The position numbers were made by a program, and so were the translations under genes. Shown here piece after piece: positions 1 through 11,389 of a stretch of DNA of 64,000 nucleotides. Numbering within the stretch: the stretch's first letter is position 1; every line of letters begins with the position of its first letter. Origin of the DNA: Hydractinia symbiolongicarpus (Eukaryota > Cnidaria > Hydrozoa > Anthoathecata > Hydractiniidae); assembly GCF_029227915.1 (NCBI RefSeq), contig NC_079887.1, forward strand, positions 12,276,001 to 12,340,000, written 5' to 3'. Under the pieces are notes generated by a model that had not been told where the DNA came from, made no database searches, and saw nothing but the letters and a program-made list of their open reading frames with translations.

Positions 1-455
1 CGGTTAGTGAAATCGATCCGTGATAGAATCAAAACAACCCGACCTGGCGTAAGCGGTCGGTCATTTTTAAGGCTCTGTTTATAACGAAAGGGTTACCTCT
101 ATAAAATTCTTTCTCGATTTGTTTGTTGGCCATGCTTAACAGATTTCAAAACAGATAATATTAAGATCAACATTTTTAGTCACAGTTCTGCCTTTGATAA
201 TTATTACTTTCTTCTTTGGCTTCCAAAGAATTTGGGTCAATATTAGGGCGGTGATTTTGCCGAGAAATTCTCACTAATTGGCAAAACCATGAAAAATAAT
301 GACGTAATTTATGGCATAAATGTCACACTTAAGGATTTATGGCAGTTATTCATAAGCAAAGCAGATGAGCTCGTGGAAAGAAATGGACTATTTCTTATTG
401 TTAACAGTCTGGATTTTACAAGGGGCAATACGGGTTGGTAGGAATTCTGATTGGT
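1..455. other. Intergenic stretch, nothing recognised
   Basis: No long open frame, RNA gene or clear repeat boundary was recognised here. The sequence is AT-rich and leads into a hairpin-ended repeat at 464. Confidence 0.4.
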
Positions 456-463
456 ATAGCACT

Positions 464-1255
464 CTTGACGACGGGCCGATATGTATTGCCCGTCGTCAAG
501 AAAGATGGTAGCTTAAAATGTAAACAAGCACGAAAAGGTTTCAAGAAGCATTCGAAATAATTATTATCAAGTCCTACAACACATTTATAAAAAAAAAAAC
601 ATTTTCATAGTTTAGCCGTCAAGTTTAACTGTTAAAATAACAAAACACAGCAAAATTCTGTCTGGATGCTTCTTCAACATACTAGTTGACTAGCTACTTA
701 TAGCTGCTACATTGTCGATAAAAAAACGATGTTTTGATATCCAGTTTTATCAAAAATTTATACTAAATAAGGACGACGAATATGTAACAAATTTCCCGGC
801 ATTTTCAGACTCGTTCCTTCGGATTTTTGTTTACTCAGTCAATATAAAAATCGTCGAAGCCCATGTTATTCTTAGCTAGCTAAATTTTAGTTGCACATTT
901 AACTTTTCACATTCTTCTTTAAGTGTCCAACATCGTAATGTTTTGTTTACAAAGATTTATTCTTTAGGGACTTTCGAATTCTGCATAGAATGTTTGTTTT
1001 TAGACAGGACTGTTTCGAATTTTGACCTCGAGTGTTAACGAAAGTAGTGCTAGTGGATTAAATTATTAAAATAATACACCTTAAACCAAAATTCTTATTT
1101 TTATCTAACTTAGATGGTTAACAAATACAATAATAAACGATTACCTGTTGCTGTACCGAAAATATCGGCCTCAGTCATTGCACCGACCTTAGCTACAACC
1201 CGTTCGGAACTTAGACCTCGGGCAATATTTTGTGGTACAGCCTGGGGTAATCGGT
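464..1255 (+). mobile_element. Dispersed repeat with terminal 13-bp-stem hairpin (long copy)
   Basis: The left end has a perfect 13-bp inverted repeat, CTTGACGACGGGC at 464-476 and its complement at 488-500, with an 11-nt loop. Internal segments (the stretch around 505-535 and the one around 658-715) reappear in reverse orientation at 36220-36550. The right end, about 1185-1255, carries a 'cctcgggcaatattttgtgg' stretch followed by 'tacagcctggggtaat', which also match the 36.2-kb copy. This copy is about 800 bp and the other about 330 bp, so one is deleted or the other has acquired an insertion. No coding capacity is visible, so it is probably a non-autonomous DNA element of unknown superfamily. 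Confidence 0.6.
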
Positions 1256-1268
1256 TATTATTGTATTA
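1120..1268. repeat. Inverted repeat around the right end of the repeat
   Basis: Sequence near 1127-1160 (caataataaacgattacc, then gctgtacc) is roughly the inverse of 1232-1268 (ggtacagc, ggtaatcggttattattg). The arms are imperfect. This could be an independent MITE whose right half overlaps the hairpin-ended repeat, or part of that repeat. Confidence 0.45.
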
Positions 1269-1705
1269 GTACAGTGCGTTAATTGGCTCTTCTCAGAGAA
1301 TCTGGTTGCAAAATTTGTGCCAACAGTAAGTTATATATACGCTGATGTTTATGTGCGTGACAATGCCTTTCAAATTCATGACTGAAAAAATTTATAACGA
1401 ACAACATTTCTGTCAAAGGAGCATTTCTTATCTAACTTGAAAAATTGTGGCTTAAGCAGTAAGCCGTAATGAAGAGCGTAAACAGCAATATTTGTCTTTT
1501 AAAGATGAAAATATTAATGCTTTAATGGTAGATATTTGGCTCAGGACACTCTCACTGTAAGTATAATTGTAGGACTCCGAAGTAGAGAGTTTTTTAGCAG
1601 GAGCACATTGACATTAGGACAAGGATGTTAGAATTTTCATATTTAACTTGTTTGAAAAGAAGCAAAAAATATTTGGAGATTATTTCTAATCAAGAACAAT
1701 TTACC
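1260..1705. other. No gene recognised
   Basis: AT-rich sequence with stops in all frames. It may be the decayed upstream part of the DNA polymerase relic that follows, but no motif supports that. Confidence 0.3.
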
Positions 1706-1711
1706 TTAATC

Positions 1712-3170
1712 AGTGATGCTGTTAGAGCCGGTTTATCATAGGTAGATAACAGATACAGGGCCAACACTGCAATTTTAGATGACGAATTGCTTAAAAAGAA
1801 TGCAAATATTGCTGAGGGTGAGTATTTGGTATCCGTTGTGAAAGCTTGGGATGCCAACAATTTTTATGGTTCTGCGGTTCTGTGCAGTTATTTCCAATGA
1901 GTAAGAACAGCTTATGTTATCTTAAGCGGTTCTTTTCTTGTGAATAAGTCAAGCAAATTTCAAGCAAAATTGACGATGGCTTAGTTGTGGGTTTTATCAT
2001 TTAATACTGGATAGTTTACATCATACGTGCATCACATGTCAATCATGTCTAGTAAACATAGCTATCACCAACATGATTAAGCCCATTACAGTTGAAAGCA
2101 TTGCGACGCAAAAGTGCAAGAAAAGGTGAACATTATCTCCCTTTAAATTTTAATCCAAGCTTTTTTCCACACTTTTTTCACTGTTTGGTTACGTATTGGT
2201 TACTTGAATTACTTGTTTGTGGTTATGAGTTAAAACGTGTATATGAAGTTCTCGAGTATTCATGTGTCTGGTTATTTAAAACTTTATGTTACAAAAAATC
2301 AAGACATCAGGATGACTACAACGTACCCTGTTGAGCAACAGATGCGAAAAGCCAAAACAATACTGTGTGCGGGCAGCTTGGAATAAATGTTTAAACTCAT
2401 AAGGAAAAAGGTATAATTTATCATTACCAGGTTTTTTAGACGTAACACCGCCGAACATGGCTTCCAAAAACCTCCAGGACTACACGGAAGATGGTGCAGA
2501 AGTTACACCGCAGAAATGTGCTGTAATGACTAATAAAAGGACTGGTAACGTTAAAAAAAGAGAGGATGTACCTGATCTTCAACAGCAGTTACTTAAAGGA
2601 TGGTGATAAAGTGGCAATGATCAAGAGGAATGATGGTGGTGGTGGTGGTGTGGTAGGTATTAAACAAAAAAAACACGGGTACAAAAACCTTTAAAGCATT
2701 GTGCCAAAATTCGTCAATTACATTAGATAACGCAAAAATTGTGATTGCGAAATTTGCTTATGAGGTTACCCGTGTGTTGCACGAACACTTTCCGCCGAAG
2801 TACCGCGAGCCTAAAGTATACTTGCAATTAACAGATACAGACTCGGTGTATCTGTTAATTAGTGCGAAAATTAAAAATCCTGAAGAGAGGAAAGATTTTG
2901 ATGAGGATGTTCATGCTACTTTATAGCTTATATTAAAAATATAGATTATACTAATGTGAATAATGTTAAGTCTTTGTAAATATTACATGATGAATAATTT
3001 TTTTACTTTTCACAAGAGTATGCGGAAAACCATGCAGAAATGTTGGCTTCAAATGTCAAAGGATACTATCTCACGCTCATGAAGCCCGATGTATGCATCA
3101 ATAGTGATAAAGCCTATGTTCAAGATCAAATCAAGTCATCACGTCGACATAAGGGTATATCACATAACCA
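1712..3170 (+). pseudogene. Protein-primed family B DNA polymerase relic (Polinton/Maverick-like)
   Basis: Three separated plus-strand blocks resemble the palm and C-terminal part of a protein-primed family B DNA polymerase, the type carried by Polinton/Maverick elements. Block 1 (1712-1900) includes an in-frame stop at 1739-1741 and ends in a motif-A-like DANNFYG. Block 2 (2699-2926) is an open stretch with the motif C core TDTDSVY, preceded by the helix expected between motifs B and C. Block 3 (about 3040-3165) is lysine-rich, ending near 'RRHKGI', and resembles the polymerase C-terminus. Stops, frame changes and foreign sequence separate the blocks, so no active enzyme is encoded. Other protein-primed polymerases (linear plasmids, related viruses) cannot be excluded without a search. 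Confidence 0.65.
2632..2652 (+). repeat. (GGT)n microsatellite
   Basis: A short run of ggt trinucleotides sits between blocks of the polymerase relic. Confidence 0.8.
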
Positions 3171-3530
3171 AACTATGAGAAAAAAAACATTTTGCTGAGA
3201 GAATATACGAATATTGTGAAGAAAATGAATATGACAAAGTGGAGGTGAGAAGAATCGAAACAAAAACAGGTACATATTTTTAATTTAAGCTTGAGCCTAT
3301 TACGAACGGACATTGATAGGTTTTTGCTTGATATATCAAAATTAATGTACAGTAGCAATCCTGTGTTTTCATATGAGAAAGACCTTTTGGAGGACTGTTT
3401 GTTTTCTGAATTATAAGGTTTTTTGTTAAACGGTCTTGAATTTATTGCCATTTCATTCTTGGTGCCGGATGGACGCAATAGAAAAACGCAATTTTTAATT
3501 TTTTTTAAATTTTTTTCACTTAAATATATA

Positions 3531-3666
3531 TCTATATTATAATACCCGTACATATCTGTCTGTCTGTCAAGCAAAATGGTAGCTTAGCTGCGTAATAGCG
3601 AGAAGCACGCAATGCGGTATAAAAAGGACGGGCGAACCCGTGGATTTTCCACGGGCCAACGACTAG
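3531..3666 (+). mobile_element. Complete 136-bp non-autonomous Helitron-like element
   Basis: The element begins with TC (TCTATATTATAATACCCG, then three tandem copies of TCTG-like sequence). It ends in CTAG at 3663-3666. Seven bases before the CTAG is a perfect 8-bp hairpin, CCCGTGGA (3637-3644) and TCCACGGG (3648-3655). The element is flanked by A on the left and T on the right. A 5' TC, a subterminal 3' hairpin, a CTRR end and insertion between A and T are the diagnostic Helitron features. There is no room for Rep/helicase, so it must be mobilised in trans. Degenerate copies of its 3' end occur at 26.2, 44.1, 46.1 and 53.4 kb. Confidence 0.85.
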
Positions 3667-3669
3667 TTC

Positions 3670-6600
3670 TATCAAAACGACTAAAGATTTCGAAATCATT
3701 TTTTTTAGTTCAGTATTATTTTGCACCTACTGAAAATATCCAAATTGTTTTTTAATAGCTTTTTAATTGGTATTGCGCCAAAAGTTTCTCTTTTCATAGT
3801 TTCGGATAGACATTACCAATTTTATCGATTTTAATTGTCATATTTATATTACAAATTTGACTTACTGTCATTTTTTCTCTTTAAAACCGTTCAATTTTGT
3901 CGAACACTATAATGCGTTATCCATAATGGATATACAAGATGTCCATCAGATGAACGTTACTGCTAACACTTCATGTATAAGTATAATATTATATTTATAC
4001 CTAAAGTCTTATCAGAAACGTTCATCTGTACTTCCTGATTAATTGTGTCTAAATGTTCTATTTATACTTTTAGGTGAAAGACAACCCGCAACCTTCCATA
4101 AGAAAGTATTGACACAGCTTGGAACAAAATCAACTTATTTCAAGATGGCGTCATGTCCCTACCTCGTGGACATAAATATTTGCGCCTAATATATGAATCA
4201 AATGAAACGCAAGTCGGAGACGGTTTATGTTGATACAAACATTTAGATGTACTTATTCAACTTAAAAACAGAATTATCAATGAGCACCCAGATTTAAAAG
4301 AACGCGTTAAACAAGTTTGATTTTAAACAAAATGAAATGGAAGTCCTGACAAGTAAAAACGACAAGTAAGCTGGGAAACAGTTATATAATCATTTACTTT
4401 GTCTTCACAAGTAAAACGGCAAGTAAGCTTGACTTCTCCCTCTGCTCTAACTACAACGTGATTGAACCTTGTGTCGTGTTGATTTGTTTGTGATGGATAA
4501 AGTGAAGAAACAGCTATTAAAATGAACGTTTAAAAATACAAACATATATTTACTTTTGAATTTATTTATCTATATATTTATTTTTATTCTATTTTATTTT
4601 TTTATCATGGCTTATAAAAAAAATATGAAAAAGATTGGGATTGTATTATGAATATATGTTCACGGAAAGAAAGAAAATAATTTACTGTTAAATTTCTGTT
4701 TTGGTATGATCACAGTTTATCGAAAATAATAAATAGACGACTTTGTTTTTTAATAAAATGTCCGTAACCAACAGCTGCTTTGAACAACGAGCCAAGCTTT
4801 CTTTAGAATGAATATTTTAGAATGCTTTCTAAAATTCCGTCCCCGATCCCGTCCCGTTGGTGCAATGCTCTGTAACTTAGACCTCTGAGCAGGTTCGAAT
4901 AGCTGTTGCGCAGCTTTACCAATTAGTAGTTGGTTGTACAGCACATGGGCACTTATTGTTCAATAATTTTCCACGCAACGATGGAGTGCGAATTCGTAGT
5001 CACGCGTTTAACATGCATGAACAGAAGATTTATTAACGGTCTACGAAAAAACTAATTTTTTCGGTTTCACTGCGAAATCTACAGGAGACGGTTAACTTCA
5101 GTACTTAATAAATACAAAGGCAGAGCAAAAAGCTAGTGAACGAGTTCAGAAATAAATTGAATACAAGACTTAACAGTAAATCCATAAACTTTCTTATGAA
5201 ATAGAAGAATCGAAAGATGACGGAGAATCAGAGCTTTACGAGAAGGTGCAAGCAATATTAAAACAGAAAACCAAGTTATACTTGAATCAAACCAAACTAA
5301 AAGACAAAGTGGAAATAAGGATAACGGTATTAGCTATGAAAATGCAAAGAAATCAACCACTGATGCCGCCTGTAGAAGCAAGGGTATGTCGAGAACCTTC
5401 TAGAAACCGCGAAAGATGTGATAACGGAACTACAAACATGATTTTACGTCACTAAGGTTCTGTTGTTAAATGTAAATATAATGATATTTTTAAACAAGTT
5501 GTTGTTTTTCCTAGTCCTTCGAGTAGACACGATCGTGGCAATGTCACAAGTGAATTTCTGCACGATTTAGATATGCCTGACGAAAATCCACTCTTGTGTT
5601 CGTATTCTCGAGAAGGTCAAAAAAGAAATCAACGTAGGAAGTTGCAAGAGGCAATGATTGAGACTCATCTCCTAATTTTGTTTTGTTGATTCCCTATTGT
5701 TTTTTGTTTTACGATTCACTGCGCGCCTTTTTCATTCGCCGAATGTACCTTGTAACTGTGAAGATGATGGAGTTGCAGAAATGTTGTTGTCTTGGATATT
5801 TGCTTATTTATTCTTGATTGTTTTCATTCTGATCATTTCTTTAGTTGTCTGTTTTCTTGGTATTGACAAAGCCTTTAATCTTCTTAACATGTTTTAAAGT
5901 TTACACCTCTAAACTAATGTTCTTATAAACTTTGTTCTTTTGAAAAAACGTGTATGCGTATGCTCTAGTTCTGAATGAAATGGCTTTTTCCATACTATGT
6001 TTTTACTTTCAGCAGGATATGTGACCTGAATTCCTTTGAAAATTAAGTTTATAAACAATCTATTTTATGAACTAAGGAAAATGAAGAATATTTTACTAGG
6101 ACATTTCTTTTTACTTCTTTTATTTCTGCTGTTTGTATCACATTACATACCCTTTTTTATAAGAAACCTAGGTAAAGATATTTCTAATATTTTCTTATTT
6201 GTAGTCTTATAAATACCATGATTTTTATTTTTTAGTTTCTTGCTTTTTCTTATAAAAAGATCGTTTCTTATATAAAATTAGTTCTAAAAGTTTCTTGAAC
6301 TTTTAGCAAATACACGAATAAATTGCCGCGCCTTTTTCTTCTGTAAATAAAGGTCCAAAAAGTTGAACATTATTACCGTGGTGTTTACCATTTTGATAAT
6401 TCCAAACTTGAAGTTCAAAGATAAACTTAAAAATAAAATTCTGTTTTGTAAATCAGACATGCGATTGTTAAAAACAAACATTCGAACGATCTAAATGGAA
6501 TGTTTGAAAGTTAGGTATTTGGTATGCACTGTAATGACCTCATAAAATTTTTACTTTAAAAAGTTTCTTATTTTAAAAATAATCATAACTTAATTTACAG

Positions 6601-6920
6601 GTTTCTTTTAAAAAGTGTAATGTGAGGAGAGATGCACGTTCTTTTTATAAGATCCAGGCGTTTAACGTACACTTTTTGATTTGTGAGTCATTCCTGAGTA
6701 CACTCTTATAAAAAAGCGTGTAGTTCCCAACCACAACAAACCACGCAATAAATCTAAACAAAACGGGGATAAACAGATAAATAAAAATAGTTACGTTCGT
6801 TTTTGTTGAAGGACAGTTGTGGTCGGGTTGTTATGTAGTTGGGACTCATAACAGCCTTGATAGAGGGTTCTGGGTGATGCGGCAAGCTCTCCATGTCGTT
6901 AGTTTAGTGTAGCTAGTTCA
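3670..6920. other. Non-coding or decayed sequence, no confident gene
   Basis: Two stretches look as if they once coded: about 4075-4330 (a run of about 45 codons before the first stops) and 5246-5455 (69 codons, basic, plus strand). I recognise neither. Both lie among element debris and are probably transposon remnants. The sequence 4800-4940 shares loose similarity with the 1.2-kb repeat end ('aacttagacctc'). The rest is AT-rich with no clear structure. Confidence 0.35.
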
Positions 6921-6926
6921 GAAAGG

Positions 6927-7644
6927 TTGGAAACTAGTTTTAGAAAAAACCTAAAAACTGGTCCTAGTAAATCAGATGTTTCAATTTTCTTGTGGAAACA
7001 ATATGTAAAGAAAAATCTTCTGAGGTTACTTCCAGTGATAATAGGTTATGTCATTGGCATACACAATGAACATTGGCTTTTGGTTATTCAGTTGATTAAT
7101 GTTGTCAAGTCTCTCTGTGCCACTAAATTCAGTAATTTACAATTGATTCAGTTAGAACAAGTCATGAATGAATTCTATCAAAATTATTGACACATTTTCC
7201 CGAATTCAGAACTCAAACCCAAGGCTCATTTCTTGACACATTATCCACTTCATATTCGTAAGTTCTGTCCACTTATTAAAACTTTGCGGTTTGAATCAAA
7301 GCATAGTTATTTTAAAAATAGTATTGCAGCATTGAGAAATCATGTTAACATATGTAAATCCATGGCAACCCATCATGAAATGTTCATGTATATACTACAA
7401 AGAAGATTTATATTTTACTTCGAACGATGTTTCACCGATGAACTGTGTTGAAAAGTCACTTGATGATCTGCTAGATTTATACAGGGAGCTTGTGATTACC
7501 ACGAACAATCCTCTATCTGGTAGATTTATTGAAGCAAGAGGTGCCACTTTGAGTGATCAAAAGTATTATGCTGGTGACGCTGTTGTTCTGTCTGTTATCG
7601 AAAACGAATTAGGTGAAATTTTGGCCATATATTTCACTCAATGA
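6927..7644 (+). pseudogene. Decayed C-terminal part of a transposon-associated protein
   Basis: The plus-strand frame from 6927 runs to a TGA at 7188-7190 and continues in the same frame to about 7400, then shifts frame and reads on to the stop at 7642-7644. It contains HNEHWLLVIQLI, PKAHFLTHYPLHIRKFCPL and LRFESKHSYFK, then a 'YYAGDAVVLSVI' segment. This order (EHW block, KxHFxxHYP, RFExKHxFFK, then a small beta-rich domain) is what I associate with large uncharacterised proteins that are multicopy in cnidarian and fish genomes. One nonsense codon and one frameshift make it a pseudogene. The family name is uncertain; it may be the partner ORF of the relic at 8058-10250. Confidence 0.6.
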
Positions 7645-8043
7645 GTTTACATACATATTATGCAACAACTTGACAATACTTGACTTTGACAATTACTATC
7701 ATTGTTATATTGTGAAAGTAGTGAAAGTAACGTCAAGATAATGGATCTTGATAATTATCATCCATTAGGAATATACCATCTCCGAAAGTGTATGTATGTG
7801 CCCCTACATCACAAAATTGACTACATGCACTGTACAGTTGTTTGCCAAGTTAGGTTATGTTGCACTTATGTGAATTAGTTTTAGGTAAAAAAAAGTTAGG
7901 TAATAAAAATAGTTATTATTCTGCTTTCAACAAATGTGTATTATCAAGTTGGTTTTGTTTTCTGTATACCACCAAATAAAGTTGAATTTGCCTAAATTCT
8001 GTATTTTATATTAATTAAAAAGCCAAATAATAAATTATTTTAG
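7645..8043. other. AT-rich gap between two element-derived ORFs
   Basis: No coding signal. Its right edge is 'ttattttag', an acceptor-like sequence 14 nt before the ATG at 8058. Confidence 0.4.
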
Positions 8044-8057
8044 AATATAAGATTAAA

Positions 8058-10250
8058 ATGTCTTTCACTGAAGGTAAAAGATTCATTGTTGCCTACAGAA
8101 ATATGCATAAAATCGTATCTGTGGCAGCAAGTGAATCTTTAAAAACCAATATATCTGAAGTTTTTTCAAATTGTCCTGCTGGCATGCCCGATAATTTCAG
8201 TCTTCAGTTCTTTGATCCTGAATTTGAAGACTACATCGAATTGGAAGATAGTGTTCACCACAATGTAAAGAAGTTGGGGGTTATTGATTGCAGTGAAGGG
8301 AAAATCAACAACAAAGCCAGTGATGTTAGTATGAGTGAGCAATCTCTGGAGTTTACAAATATTGATGATAATGTCGAATTGCCAACTACATCTACTCCAA
8401 GCAAGTCATGGCCAAGACCATTTGTATTAAAAGATGTGATCATACGACCAAGTATTTTGGAAACACTCAATGGAAAAAATCAAATCAATCGTGCTGAAAT
8501 GACGGTCATTCACACATCCATATTTGACGAGCGTACTAAGTCTACCTAGTAAGTATATATGACCCATTATGCATATTGTTATAAAATAGAAATATGCTCA
8601 TTTTATCAGGTTATAAAATAAATGTACCATGGTGCATGTAATGTTGGTTATAAAATGTCAGTGCTATGTGCAAACTCGTACATTACAACATATTTATAGT
8701 CATCCAACATATTGGCAGTATGATGGGATGCTACATGCTTTGGTGTTCAAATAACCACATTTGCTGGATTGCTACCCAACTGTGAGAGATGTCAAGGTAG
8801 GTTAATTCATATTTTAAACTACTATCGAATGTTAAGGATACTGGCTATGTTTCCTAGACAGCAAAATAAACGTATATAGAAAAATGATTTCAAAAATACA
8901 GATAAGTTCCCTATAAAACTGTTATTTGATATTTTTAGTGGAAAATGAGGAAAAGTCTTGTTAACTTTTTCAAGAACATCAGGAAAAGATTGTGTGGTGA
9001 TATGGCTGAATGTGTTGCTGCAAAGCAAAAATCTTTAAAGAGGGGTGAAAAAAAAGAACGAGGTTGCCACGAAAGAAGCAAATGTGTGGGGCGTGGTTAA
9101 CTTTTTGCCAGTGGCACCGGATGGGGGAAGACGAATGAACGTTGGAGTTGGATATAAAAAGAATGAAGGAACAACATAATATGCGTCCATATTCCTGGAA
9201 ATCTGTTATCAAGACGGCATTGGATAAAACGTTTGCAATGAGAAGGAATGCAATAATATCAAAGGGACGAACAGTTGGTATATTGGACGAATATCCTGTT
9301 TTGGGAGATCAAATTAAGGTGTGTAGTGTTTGTTACTAAAACTGTCATCCCACAAGTAAACACCTCCCTGATTTAAGCTCTGATTTTTCAAACAACTTTT
9401 CTAGAGTTTTTATGAATTTCCAATCATATATTTTTCAGAATGTATGTAATTTCTCGATTCAGGTTATGGATGAATTTAAAAGAGTGCAGAAATTGATTTA
9501 CCGCTATGTTGAAACGATTACTTCACCTTAAAGAACAAAATAATTCTTGGTTTTCAACCTCCTAAGACTTTTAAATTCGATCTGTTGATGGAGGAAATAA
9601 GTAAACAGAGTGAAGAAAGTAGTAAAGGTAAGGTTAATATTTTTTTTCTACAACACTCACCGTAAAATTAAGAATGTGAAAGAGATAAAAAAAGAGAAGA
9701 TAAAAAGACAAAAATTTTTGTTTTTACTTTTGTTTTTAATTTTTTTGCTAATAAGTCTCAAAAGTAATTTTCTTTTAAAAGTATTAATTATTATTCTCAA
9801 CATGGTGTGTGAAAACACATTTGTTCTTTAGCACATACACGTTTTTTTATAAGAAACCACTTTATAAGTAACGGACTAGTCGCCGAAAAATAGTAATATA
9901 CATATTTTAATTATTTTTTCAGAATATTATGATGACTCTCGCTGCAATACTGTTACCCTCTTTATTGCGAGAAAATGTTGACATGTTGTTTAAAAATTTT
10001 CACAACGAGAAACATCCACAAATTTTATGTGTAGAAAGTGTTGGGAACATTCTCGAAGCAATTCAAAGCAACGAATTCAGCATTGTAGTAGAGGGCACGG
10101 GTTTGCAGAAACTACCGAATTTTTATCCGCTATGAGAATTTGGTTCTCCACATATTATCTATTTAATATTAGCTATCCGAAGTGTTTGGAAGCAACTTTA
10201 ACTTTCCTACAAAAGGAAGTAATTAATTTACAACACTCGGCACCAAATTT
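8058..10250 (+). pseudogene. SAMD3-like multi-exon pseudogene
   Basis: Exon 1 (8058-8548, about 163 aa) is open and ends at a GTAAGT donor. Its start resembles the N-terminal domain of SAMD3-like uncharacterised proteins. A second exon (8700-8799) keeps the family's Y-x-x-M-x-x-A-L-V-x-K-(Y)-P-x-L pattern but has a TAA at 8752-8754 where an aromatic is expected. A third region (from 8939, acceptor tatttttag) breaks by frameshift near 9070-9100, where GVVNFLPVAPDG and then ELDIKRMKEQ lie in different frames. Downstream blocks at 9460-9530 and 9929-10225 (LPSLLRENVDMLFK, IVVEG, then FNISYPKCLEATLTFLQKE) continue the family order. Exon order is preserved but nonsense and frameshift mutations show the copy is dead. 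The SAMD3 label is from recognition, not a search. Confidence 0.65.
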
Positions 10251-10439
10251 AGCGAAAGTAATATCTTTGATTACCAAAATGAAAAAGTCATTTTATTATT
10301 TTCACATATGTTTTTTAAAATGCAACAGAGATTTAAAAACTAACAACTTTTGAATAGATATTCTCGCAGACGGGATGATTGCCTTCCATACTCCCTTCCG
10401 TACTCTCCTTTGGGTGACTTTTCTCGGTCAAACCTTCAC

Positions 10440-11345
10440 AGTAGAAGTACTAAATGTTTCTACTTATTTGTATTTCCACCGTCAAGGGAAATGTACTGTT
10501 TTCTATTGGATAAATAACTTTCAAACCACCGAATGTTTGAGTTGTGGATACCATAGTTTTTGAGTTTTTTTAGTAGAATTTTGTGATCTACGGTGTCAAA
10601 TGCTTTGCTTAGATCTATAAAAATTCCTAGCATGTACTTGTTTTCGTCAAACGCTTTTGATATTTCATTAACAAGTTTAACTATTGCATATTCAGTAGAA
10701 TGACCTGCTTGAAAGCCAAATTGATTGTCGTATAAAACTTATTAGCAGTTAGAAAAGAGTAAAATCTATTGTACATTATGCGTTCTAGTATTTTTGAGAA
10801 ACATGGAAGAACTGATATTGGTCTAAAATTAGATACATTTCGCCTGTTTTATATACTGGTAGAACTCTTGCAATTTTAAGTTTTTCAAGAAAATATCCTT
10901 GCAGTAGGGAAAGGTTAAATATATGCATTAGTGGAATTTTTATAGCATTTTTGCTGCTTAACAACGTCACTATTCACGTCATCAAAACCTGGACTTTTAT
11001 TTGATTGTAGTGAGTCGATCGCTTTGAATAATTCATTTTCACTTAGTTCGTTATTTTCCATTTGTGTGTTATTAACAGTGAGAAGGGATTTAAAACTCAA
11101 ATTGCTAGGTTCAATCTGAGATGCCAGATTTGAACCCACTTTTACAAAAAATCATTAAGCTCCTCAGCTATTAGACACTTATTCTCGATTTTATTTCCAT
11201 CAATATTCAACCCTTTTGGAAGTTCTTCTTTGCTTAATTTTGTTTTACCTATGACTTCATTGATTATACTCCAAGTTTTCTTCGCATCGTTTTTATTTTT
11301 ATTTATCAGTCCACTATAGTAAAATTTCTTGGAGCGCTCTTCATA
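10440..11345 (-). mobile_element. LINE retrotransposon, inverted 5' segment (reverse transcriptase N-terminal half)
   Basis: Read on the minus strand, this segment encodes the linker before the reverse transcriptase, then LQSNKSPGFDDV, then a LKIARVLPVYK block, then a region with palm-like sequence (related to AKAFDTVDH in intact elements, here broken by stops). It ends around 10440-10500 at a point whose sequence (cccttgacggtgga) also starts the plus-strand segment at about 11403. This is a non-LTR retrotransposon of the CR1/Jockey-like broad type. Frameshifts and stops are frequent, so it is dead. Confidence 0.8.
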
Positions 11346-11389
11346 ATTTTAAACAAATGTTTATAATGTTTATATTTTTTTTCATTCTC

